A DNA stretch of 19,636 bases from an uncultured Bacteroidales bacterium. GTDB lineage: Bacteria > Bacteroidota > Bacteroidia > Bacteroidales > Bacteroidaceae. The stretch lies in contig CALCYA010000004.1 in NCBI GenBank assembly GCA_937906165.1, forward strand, positions 1 through 19,636. Reading direction: 5' to 3'. Below the pieces are notes generated by a model that worked only from the letters and a program-made list of their open reading frames with translations, ran no database searches and was not told the origin of the DNA. The position numbers were made by a program, and so were the translations under genes. Positions 1-6,524 of the stretch are shown one piece after another. The first letter of the stretch is position 1; each line of letters opens with the position of its first letter.

Positions 1-55
1 CTTTTCCTAAATCACTCAACTTTTTGCTTAGCCCCCAGACTTTGCCGGTGAGCCA
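1..55. repeat. Terminal 55-base inverted repeat, left copy
   Basis: The first 55 bases are the exact reverse complement of the last 55 (19582-19636). Identity stops abruptly on both sides: the kinase stop codon begins at 56, and the right copy is preceded by unrelated sequence. A shared length of exactly 55 is what a de Bruijn assembler using k=55 leaves when two contig ends meet one repeat node. I therefore read it as the edge of a longer dispersed repeat, not as a transposon end. Confidence 0.85.
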
Positions 56-1258
56 TTATATCTCTTTCATCGGCAATCTTACGGTAAAGCGGGCACCGCT
101 GCCGTCCTCTAAACATTCGGCACCTACCAGCCCACCGTGGTTGCTCACGATCTGGCGGCATACGGCAAGCCCTATGCCTTGTCCGCCGCTCTTTGTGGTG
201 AAGAAAGGGGTGAACATGTTGTCGGCAGCCTCTTTCGGGAAACCACCTCCGTTGTCCGTTACCGAAACTATAAGCCAGCGCTCGTCATCGGATAATGCTC
301 CTGTGACATCAATGAGCGTTGCTCCTGTTTCTACCGCATTCTTCAGCAGGTTCAGTAATACCTGTTCAATCTGTGCACGGTCAACACCAATCATGGCATC
401 CCCGCATCCTGCATTGAAACTCACCTGACATCCCTCTCTCGTCTGCGGCACTACAAGTTCCTGAAGACCCATTATCAGTTCCTCTATTCTTACAGCGCTT
501 ATGACTGGCGGTGCAATGCCCGAGAGCATGCGGTAACGTTGCACGAACTCCATAAGTCCTTTTGCCCTGCGGCTTATTGCCGATAGTGCAACCTCCATCT
601 CGCTGTCGCTGATGTCGCGTTCGCTACCCATAGCCATGTTGTCGGCCATGGTCTCCGACAGCGATACGATGGGTGTCAGTGAGTTCACAATCTCGTGTGT
701 CAGAACCCTTACCAGTCTCTGCTGTGCAAGGGACTCGCTCTGCCTGAATACCGATGCAACGTCCTGCATTGTATACAGACGATAGCTTATGCCGCTGACG
801 AATATCTTCTTCATTGTGGCAGCATAGCGTTTCTCCTCACCTTCTTTAGTTGGAAAAGAGACAAGGCTCATGCTGTTCTTGCGTATCCCTTTCAGCTGTT
901 CGGGCAATGAGGGATGCAATGCCGACAGGTTATCGAGCCTGTCGAACTGGAATCCGCACAACTGCTCTATTGCAGCCTTGTTCATCCATTTGGTCTTGCC
1001 TGTCTCATCCGTTGCAATGAGTATTGAGTCTACATTTGAAAGCAGTGCATCATAGAGATGTGTCTCTCCCTGGTGCTTGCGTTCTGTCTCGCGGAACTCA
1101 TTGATGACCGCATTTATCTCTTCGGCCATACGGCGTTCCTCGCCTGTGAGCTTGTCAAGTGAGTATTGCAGGCTGAAATCGCGCATGCGCACCGATTCAA
1201 GCATCAGTCTCAGACGCTTGATGCTCTTGTTGTAGAATATGTTCTGCCAGAATCCCAT
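56..1258 (-). CDS. Soluble PAS-type sensor histidine kinase, NtrB-like
   Basis: This 400-aa kinase has no transmembrane segment or signal peptide, so it should sense in the cytoplasm or at a membrane partner. Residues 1-65 are helical and charged. Residues about 66-170 look like a PAS domain (SNVDSILIATDETG). The HisKA helix holds the phospho-acceptor H188 in LTHEIVNSL. The ATPase domain shows the N box (N303, N307), the G1 box DNGGG (335-339) and the G2 box GGQGIGL (358-364). Its ATG shares one base with the regulator's stop codon (TGATG), so the two are translationally coupled and surely form a pair. It should phosphorylate D55 of that regulator. The gene is complete, and the repeat at the contig edge begins right after its stop codon. 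The signal is unknown. Family assignment is firm; the NtrB-like label rests on domain layout and partner. Confidence 0.93.
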   Translation of the reverse strand: MGFWQNIFYNKSIKRLRLMLESVRMRDFSLQYSLDKLTGEERRMAEEINAVINEFRETERKHQGETHLYDALLSNVDSILIATDETGKTKWMNKAAIEQLCGFQFDRLDNLSALHPSLPEQLKGIRKNSMSLVSFPTKEGEEKRYAATMKKIFVSGISYRLYTMQDVASVFRQSESLAQQRLVRVLTHEIVNSLTPIVSLSETMADNMAMGSERDISDSEMEVALSAISRRAKGLMEFVQRYRMLSGIAPPVISAVRIEELIMGLQELVVPQTREGCQVSFNAGCGDAMIGVDRAQIEQVLLNLLKNAVETGATLIDVTGALSDDERWLIVSVTDNGGGFPKEAADNMFTPFFTTKSGGQGIGLAVCRQIVSNHGGLVGAECLEDGSGARFTVRLPMKEI

Positions 1259-2601
1259 CAGATGCCGTGTTTGTCTATTTTCCTGTAAAGCGCATAACGC
1301 GTAATTCCCAACAGCTCGGCAGCCACCGACAGGTTGCCGTTGCTCTGTTCAAGAGCCTTGCGTATTGCCGCACGCTCAAGCTCCACAAGGTTAAGTGATG
1401 TCTGCGCGGTCTCCTGCATCCTGCCGTTACCTGTCGGGAAGGGTGAGCCGGGGTCAATCACCATTCTCTCTATGCAGTGCTGCAACTCGCGCACATTGCC
1501 CGGGAATGGATATGCAAGCAATCGGCGCTCCTCTTCACGCGACAGCTTCTTTGCCTCCCTCTTGTATTTACGGGCATATATCTCCATGAAATGGTTTGCC
1601 AACAGCAGTATGTCTTCGCCGCGTTCGCGCAGCGGTGGCAGGTGGAACTCGATGGTGTTTATGCGGTAGAGCAGGTCCTCGCGGAATCTTCCGTCGGCCA
1701 CCATTGCATTCAGGTCGGCGTTTGTAGCAGCCACAATCCTGATATCGATCTTCTGTACCTTGGTCGAGCCTATGCGTGATGCTTCGCGCTTTTCGATTAC
1801 GGTAAGCAGTTTTTGTTGCATTGCTGGCGACAGGTTGCCTATCTCATCAAGGAAGAGAGTGCCTCCGTTGGCCTCCTCAATGCGACCGGCCTTTGATGAT
1901 GTGGCTCCTGTGAATGCACCTTTCTCATGACCGAACAGCTCGCTCTCGAAGAGTGCCTCGGGTATGCAGCCAAGGTCTATTGATACAATAGGCTTTCCGC
2001 TACGTGCCGACAAACGGTGTATCTCGTGTGCAACGACATCCTTTCCCGAACCGTTCTCACCCGTGATGAGTATGTTCGCATCGGTAGGTGCTATGTGTGT
2101 TATGCGTCTCTTGAGCTCAAGAATCTGTGCCGACTCGCCTATGAACCTGGATTCCTGAATAGGAGCCGCTGTCTCCTCTTGCTCATCGTCATCCGTTGCC
2201 GGCATCATTCTGCTGCGTTTGAGGTCTACGGCAGAATGTATTGTCTCAATCATCTTCCTGTTCTCCCAAGGCTTGGGTACGAAGTCCACCGCGCCGGCCT
2301 TTATTGCCCGCACGGTCTTCTCGGTGCTCACGTATGCAGTCATGAATATGACCACACTGGACGGGTCATGTTCAAGTATGCGTGCGAGCCACTCATATCC
2401 CTCCTCGCCGCTTATGCTGTCCCTACTGAAATTCATGTCCAGCAGAATCACATCGGGGTGGAAACTGTCCATGAACTCTATTATACGCCCGGGGTCGGTA
2501 ATGGCCCTTATGGCCTCGGTCCATGGACGTAACAGCATGTTCAGCGACAGGAGCACATCCTCGTTGTCATCTACTATCAATATCTTTCCTTTACATTTCA
2601 T
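1258..2601 (-). CDS. NtrC-family sigma-54-dependent response regulator
   Basis: The 447-aa protein has the full REC-AAA+-Fis layout. The receiver domain (1-120) has the acidic pocket DD (11-12), the phospho-acceptor D55 in VILLDMNF and K110. The AAA+ domain (about 152-385) has Walker A GENGSGKD (181-188), the sigma-54-contacting GAFTGA loop (228-233) and Walker B GTLFLDE. The C-terminal Fis-type helix-turn-helix covers about 405-446. All key residues are present, so it should be an active enhancer-binding protein. The reading frame stays open upstream to 2874, but the receiver fold starts at MKCKGKILIVDD. A candidate promoter at 2626-2655 also places the mRNA start near the next upstream ATG (2622), so I chose the ATG at 2601. 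The divergent exporter cluster with a sigma-54 promoter is its obvious target. Confidence 0.93.
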   Translation of the reverse strand: MKCKGKILIVDDNEDVLLSLNMLLRPWTEAIRAITDPGRIIEFMDSFHPDVILLDMNFSRDSISGEEGYEWLARILEHDPSSVVIFMTAYVSTEKTVRAIKAGAVDFVPKPWENRKMIETIHSAVDLKRSRMMPATDDDEQEETAAPIQESRFIGESAQILELKRRITHIAPTDANILITGENGSGKDVVAHEIHRLSARSGKPIVSIDLGCIPEALFESELFGHEKGAFTGATSSKAGRIEEANGGTLFLDEIGNLSPAMQQKLLTVIEKREASRIGSTKVQKIDIRIVAATNADLNAMVADGRFREDLLYRINTIEFHLPPLRERGEDILLLANHFMEIYARKYKREAKKLSREEERRLLAYPFPGNVRELQHCIERMVIDPGSPFPTGNGRMQETAQTSLNLVELERAAIRKALEQSNGNLSVAAELLGITRYALYRKIDKHGI

Positions 2602-2625
2602 TGTATGTGCCTGAGAATTCATGTG

Positions 2626-2655
2626 TAAAGTTATGCGAAATAAATAAATGTACAA
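2626..2655 (-). promoter_or_regulatory. Candidate vegetative promoter of the regulator-kinase operon
   Basis: Read leftward there is a TTG (2653-2655), a 19-nt gap and TAACTTTA (2626-2633). This differs by one base from the Bacteroidales -7 box TAnnTTTG, and the -33/-7 spacing is right. Transcription would begin close to 2620. The match is plausible but imperfect. Confidence 0.45.
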
Positions 2656-2716
2656 GCGGTAAAATATCAATATTTCACCCCCTGCCTGCGTTTTTTCCGG
2701 GCCCTTTCTGTGCGGT

Positions 2717-2753
2717 TGTGCGCAATCGCACACATCATGTGCGGAACCGCACG
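2717..2753. promoter_or_regulatory. Tandem dyad operators, putative enhancer of the NtrC-type regulator
   Basis: There are two inverted repeats: TGTGCGCAATCGCACA at 2717-2732 (perfect 6+6 dyad) and TGTGCGGAACCGCACG at 2738-2753 (one mismatch). Their centres are 21 bp apart, two helical turns, so dimers would sit on the same DNA face. A further half site TGTGCG lies at 2709-2714. The block ends about 70 bp upstream of the -12 element of the sigma-54 promoter, a normal enhancer distance, and is also upstream of the regulator's own gene. Binding by the adjacent regulator is inferred. Confidence 0.75.
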
Positions 2754-2808
2754 GTTTTTGTGATGCGTTTATTTTCTTATTCTTTTGATTTTCAATAAAA
2801 TACGAGTT

Positions 2809-2825
2809 TGGCACGCTTTTTGCAT
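2809..2825 (+). promoter_or_regulatory. Sigma-54 (RpoN) promoter driving the exporter cluster
   Basis: TGGCACGCTTTTTGCAT matches the -24/-12 consensus TGGCAC-N5-TTGCA, with GG (2810-2811) and GC (2822-2823) separated by exactly 10 nt. It points right, toward the TolC-like gene. The expected start near 2835 gives a leader of roughly 320 nt that contains a REP-like hairpin. Confidence 0.85.
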
Positions 2826-2933
2826 ATAGTATAATAGGAGGCCCGTGCCAATGACGGGTATTATAAGAAAACATTTATTTGGAGATTTAGAAGGCAGAAT
2901 AGACTACGTCAATTATTGATATGTTTTTTAGTG

Positions 2934-3050
2934 ACAATATAGCGGTTGACCGGCATCTTTGGTTTAATGTCATCCCGACAGAGCAGAGCGACGAGGGATC
3001 TCAAAAATATCGCGAAATATGAGATCTCTCACACAAGGTTCGAGATGACA
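2934..3050. repeat. REP-like palindrome a, with upstream conserved module
   Basis: The palindrome spans 2968-3050. It starts TGTCATCCCGACAGAG and ends CGAGATGACA, with inner arms GGGATCTC and GAGATCTC. It is preceded at 2934-2951 by ACAATATAGCGGTTGACC, a variant of a short module that precedes several other REP copies here. It lies in the untranslated leader of the exporter mRNA and should fold into a long hairpin. Confidence 0.85.
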
Positions 3051-3158
3051 AATACAGCCTGCACTCGCAGTTTACCGCAAATACACGAACAAACGAGCGA
3101 GAAATTGATGAACTTTTAAACAGCTTCTGAACAGCATAAAAACACTATATAAGAAAGT

Positions 3159-4667
3159 ATGAAAACAAACAGATTGTCCTTATCGGTAATATCCCTCTTT
3201 GTCAGGAGAGGGTTGCTCCTTCTGCTTCTTTTGCCGTCCTGCTCTTTTGCATGGGAGGGCGACACACTCACGCTCACACTCCCGCAGGCAATCGAGATGG
3301 CCAAGAAACAGTCGCCGTCGGCCCGTAGTGCACGTCATGCCTTCCTTGCGCAGTATTGGAATTACCGTTACTATCGTGCCAACTACCTTCCGTCGCTCAC
3401 GCTCAGCAGCTCGCCATATATAAACAATGAGATAAACAAGATTACCCAGGGCGACGGAACATCGCTCTTTCTCAGCCAGAGCCAGTTCGGTGGCGATCTG
3501 TCATTAAGCATCAACCAGAATATCTCTCTTACAGGCGGAACATTCTTCATAAGGAGCAGTGTCAACTACCTCAGGGAGATGGAGAGCAAGATGAACATGT
3601 TCAGTACCGTTCCTGTAAGTATCGGTTACAGCCAGAGCCTTTTCGGTTACAACAGTCTCAAATGGGACCGCCGCATAGAGCCTTTGCGCTATGCCGAGGC
3701 CAAGAAGAGTTATGCCGAGACCATTGAACTTGTATCGGCACAGGCATGCAACCACTTCTTCAATCTTGCCACAGCGCAGAGCAATCTGAGTATGGCCCAT
3801 GACAACTATGCCAATGCCGACACTCTTTACCGTATGGCTCAGGGGCGTTACAAGCTCGGAACGATAACGGAGAACGAGATGCTGCAACTTGAGATACGTC
3901 GCTTGAGTGAGGAGGCGAACGCCATGGATGCGCAGATTGCCCACGAAGAGACCCTGCAGCAGTTCCGCTCATTCCTCGGGTTGGGGCAGGATACATTCAT
4001 AACCCTTCTGCTGCCCGACAGTGTCCCTGATTTTACGGTCCCCTTTCCCGAGGCTCTTGAAATGGCAATGAAGAACAGCCCCGATCCTGTGTACTATGAG
4101 CGCATACGCAAGGAGGCCGGCAGCAACCTTGCAAATGCAAAGGCCAATGCGGGACTGAAGGCCGACATATACCTCCAGTTCGGTCTGTCGCAGACGGGAA
4201 ACACCCTGTCCGGTGCTTATAAGAGGCCTATGACTCAGGAGTACGGTAGCCTTACCGTTTCGTTTCCCATACTCGACTGGGGGCGTGGACGCGGAAAGGT
4301 GCGTGTGGCACGTTCGCAACAGGAGCTCGTGGAGATACAGGCGCAGCAGGGTATGGAGGATTTTACACATAATGTGCAGAAGCTTGTCTCGCAGTTCAAC
4401 ATGCAGGCACGCAAGGTGCGCATTGCCCGTCTCACCGACCGGCGTGCCCGCCACAGGCATACGGTAGCCATGCGCCTCTACATAATGGGGCAGAATACGC
4501 TGCTCGACCTCAACGATGCCATTGCCGAACAGAATTCTGCCGGGCGCTCTTACCTCTATGCCATGAGCACCTATTGGAGCCTGTACTACACGTTGCGCAG
4601 CATGACGGGGTATGACTTCCGCGAGCATTGCAGCATAACCGAACAGCTGCCGGAGATTGAGAACTGA
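3159..4667 (+). CDS. TolC-family outer membrane efflux channel
   Basis: This 502-aa protein should form the trimeric channel of a tripartite exporter. An N-terminal export signal has a leucine-rich core at 18-24. Cleavage may follow SFA (A30), or C27 (LLPSC) could be lipidated as in OprM-type channels; the two cannot be told apart here. The mature part opens with LTLPQAIEMAKKQSPSARSA, the usual first helix of the outer membrane factor family. Two long helical repeats follow (NFFNLATAQSNL-like near 205 and VSQFNMQARKVRIARL near 410), and length is normal for the family. It is the first gene after the sigma-54 promoter and lies 201 nt upstream of the adaptor gene. Substrate is unknown. Confidence 0.93.
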   Translation: MKTNRLSLSVISLFVRRGLLLLLLLPSCSFAWEGDTLTLTLPQAIEMAKKQSPSARSARHAFLAQYWNYRYYRANYLPSLTLSSSPYINNEINKITQGDGTSLFLSQSQFGGDLSLSINQNISLTGGTFFIRSSVNYLREMESKMNMFSTVPVSIGYSQSLFGYNSLKWDRRIEPLRYAEAKKSYAETIELVSAQACNHFFNLATAQSNLSMAHDNYANADTLYRMAQGRYKLGTITENEMLQLEIRRLSEEANAMDAQIAHEETLQQFRSFLGLGQDTFITLLLPDSVPDFTVPFPEALEMAMKNSPDPVYYERIRKEAGSNLANAKANAGLKADIYLQFGLSQTGNTLSGAYKRPMTQEYGSLTVSFPILDWGRGRGKVRVARSQQELVEIQAQQGMEDFTHNVQKLVSQFNMQARKVRIARLTDRRARHRHTVAMRLYIMGQNTLLDLNDAIAEQNSAGRSYLYAMSTYWSLYYTLRSMTGYDFREHCSITEQLPEIEN

Positions 4668-4689
4668 AATGTGAAAACTGTAAATTAAT

Positions 4690-4846
4690 GTGAGTTCTAT
4701 ATAAACTCAACCAAATCGCGAAATTGTCATCCCGACAGAGCGAAGCGACGAGGGATCTTAAAATATCGTGAAATAAGAGATCTCTCACATTTGTTCGAGA
4801 TGACAAGTACGCTAAATTACAGTATTAATTGTTATTTCGAACTCAC
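4690..4846. mobile_element. MITE-like element A containing REP-like palindrome b
   Basis: This 157-bp element has 15-base terminal inverted repeats, GTGAGTTCTATATAA (4690-4704) and TTATTTCGAACTCAC (4832-4846), with two mismatches. A REP core at 4725-4805 lies inside. It has no coding capacity. The related element B (12334-12522) lies in the opposite orientation and is nearly identical outside one inserted stretch. No clear target duplication is left, so this copy is probably older. It fills most of the gap between the channel and adaptor genes. Confidence 0.8.
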
Positions 4847-4868
4847 GTTAAACTAAAAACCGGAAATT

Positions 4869-6119
4869 ATGGATATAAAACTACCGCCGCAGCCATGGTA
4901 TAGGAAATACCTGGTGCACATTGTTTCGGGCACAGCCCTTGTTGCCTTGCTCGTGTACACGATAGTGCTTGCCGTCTCGCCTCCGCGGCGCAGCATAAGC
5001 AAGGAGCGTGTACGCATAGCCGAAGTTGTCGAGGCTCCTTTCCTGGAGTTCGTTGAAGTGGAAGGGCTTGTACACCCTGTAATGACAATACAGCTGAATG
5101 CTCTTGAGAACGGATATGTAGAGCGCATAGTATGTGATGAGGGTGCAATGCTGAAGCAGGGCGACACCATCCTCGTGCTCAGCAACCCCGACCTGTTGCG
5201 TACCATTGACGAGGAGCGCGGACAATGGGAGAAGGACAACCGCAACCTGCATGAACAGGAGATACAGATGGAGCAGAAGAGCATCGACCTCCGCTTGCAG
5301 ACACTTGAGCAGAAGTACCAGATTACGGCATTGGAGCGCAAGCTCACCCAAAGCCGCGAGGAGTTTGCCATGGGCATTAAGAGCCGTGCCGAACTGGATA
5401 TCGTAGAGGCTGAGAACGAACACCTGCATAATAAACTTATGTTGCAGATGCAGAGCCTCGGGCATGACTCGGCGACAACCGTACTCCGCCGTCAGATGAT
5501 TGTAGCCGACCGCGAGGCTGCACAGCGCAGGTTGCAGAATGCGCGGCGCCGCACCGAGGGTCTTGTGGTACGCGCACCGTGCGACGGGCAGTTGGGGCAC
5601 ATCAACCTCATAATAGGGCAGCAGGTGAGTGCCGGTTCCAAGATTGGCGAGCTCAAGATAATGGACCAGTATAAGGTAAGCACGCAGCTGAGCGAATATT
5701 ACGTTGAACGCATACATGCCGGGCTGCCGGCCACCATAGTGCAGAAGCAGGACACCTTTCCGCTACGCATAAGCCGTGTGGTGCCCGAGGTCAAGGAGCG
5801 TAAATTCGCTGTCGACCTTCTCTTCAACGGTGCGACCCCCGATAATATACGTCTTGGCAAGAGCTACCGAGTGAAGGTGGAGCTGGGGCAGCCCGAGCCG
5901 GCGGTTGTCATTCCGCGTGGAGATTTCTACCAGAAGAACAGCGGCGAGTGGATTTTCCTGCTTGACGGGGAGACTGGCATAGCACGTCGTGTTCCCATTG
6001 AGGTGGGGCGGCAGAACCCCGAGCAGTTCGAGGTCCTCAAGGGACTGAAACCCGGCGACCGCGTGATAACAAGCGGCTACGACCGCATAGGTGACGCCGA
6101 AGAGGTAATAATAGAATAA
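4869..6119 (+). CDS. HlyD/MacA-like periplasmic adaptor (membrane fusion protein)
   Basis: The 416-aa adaptor has a short cytoplasmic start, one membrane anchor at about 16-36 and a periplasmic body. The split lipoyl domain is visible as NALENGYVERIVCDEGAMLKQ (about 77-97) and VRAPCDGQLGHINLIIGQQV (234-253). The two halves are separated by a charged coiled-coil hairpin (about 110-230) that should dock on the TolC-like channel. A beta-barrel and membrane-proximal domain follow, ending GLKPGDRVITSGYDRIGDAE. This half-motif order is typical of the family and length is normal. The gene sits between channel and permease, as expected for a tripartite ABC exporter of the MacAB-TolC type with the ATPase encoded separately. 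Confidence 0.93.
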   Translation: MDIKLPPQPWYRKYLVHIVSGTALVALLVYTIVLAVSPPRRSISKERVRIAEVVEAPFLEFVEVEGLVHPVMTIQLNALENGYVERIVCDEGAMLKQGDTILVLSNPDLLRTIDEERGQWEKDNRNLHEQEIQMEQKSIDLRLQTLEQKYQITALERKLTQSREEFAMGIKSRAELDIVEAENEHLHNKLMLQMQSLGHDSATTVLRRQMIVADREAAQRRLQNARRRTEGLVVRAPCDGQLGHINLIIGQQVSAGSKIGELKIMDQYKVSTQLSEYYVERIHAGLPATIVQKQDTFPLRISRVVPEVKERKFAVDLLFNGATPDNIRLGKSYRVKVELGQPEPAVVIPRGDFYQKNSGEWIFLLDGETGIARRVPIEVGRQNPEQFEVLKGLKPGDRVITSGYDRIGDAEEVIIE

Positions 6120-6151
6120 GAAAAAGAAAAACACGTTATATAAGAAACTTT

Positions 6152-6377
6152 TGGCAATAATATAGATGTTGACCTGCATTTTTTGTCGCGGACTTGTCAT
6201 TCTATATTTGCACAGTCATTGACTCGTTTTGCTTTTCGCAACCCAAACGGCATAACCTACGGCTATGCTACGTTTGACCTGTTGCTGCAAAACTCGTCGA
6301 TAACAAAACAAAAGAGCATTGGTTCGTTCATTGTTACACTAATGAACTCACCGATAACAAAACGTTGTTTTGTCATT
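6152..6377. repeat. 181-bp dispersed repeat R (copy 1) with upstream module
   Basis: Positions 6197-6377 match the reverse complement of 12798-12978 over 181 bp with four mismatches by my reading and no gap. Inside are two CGATAACAAAAC direct repeats and a small hairpin GTTCATT-N8-AATGAAC. The 45 bases before it (6152-6196) carry the ATATAGATGTTGACC module, also found at 9147-9188 in inverse orientation. Short open frames through this repeat look spurious. With the following REP copy it fills the 405-nt gap between adaptor and permease. Confidence 0.85.
6182..6210 (+). promoter_or_regulatory. Possible internal promoter at the left end of repeat R
   Basis: TTTG (6182-6185) and TATATTTG (6203-6210, a full TAnnTTTG match) are 17 nt apart, slightly short for a Bacteroidales promoter. 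It points toward the first permease, 315 nt away. In the inverted copy the same box points left, so the repeat might carry a portable promoter. The evidence is weak. Confidence 0.3.
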
Positions 6378-6454
6378 CCGACAGAGCGTAGCGACGAGGG
6401 ATCTTAAAAAACGACACTGAGATATCTCAGTCGCTGCGCTTCTTCGATATGACA
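6371..6454. repeat. REP-like palindrome c
   Basis: It begins TGTCATTCCGACAGAGCG and ends CTTCGATATGACA, with inner arms GAGATATCTC. It directly abuts and slightly overlaps the end of repeat R, and lies 70 nt before the permease start. Confidence 0.8.
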
Positions 6455-6524
6455 GGGTACCTTGGGGCAACTGCAATGTTATAACCATAATAATTTAAAC
6501 AATATCTTAATAAACCACAGAACA

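Noticed and set aside
2602..2874. N-terminal extension of the response regulator (open frame to 2874)
   Set aside because: The extension overlaps the dyads and the sigma-54 element and does not look like a receiver domain. Receiver homology starts at the ATG at 2601.
4881..5717. 278-aa frame on the minus strand inside the adaptor gene
   Set aside because: It is the shadow of a strongly coding plus-strand gene and has no recognisable domain.
6183..6407. 74-aa open frame in repeat R and REP c
   Set aside because: It runs across two unrelated repeats and ends in REP sequence (PTERSDEGS). Such frames are commonly mis-called in repeat DNA.
6462..6524. 21-residue extension of permease 1
   Set aside because: The conserved family start (IAWRNLLKYKTQN) follows the ATG at 6525, and the paralogue starts at the equivalent place.
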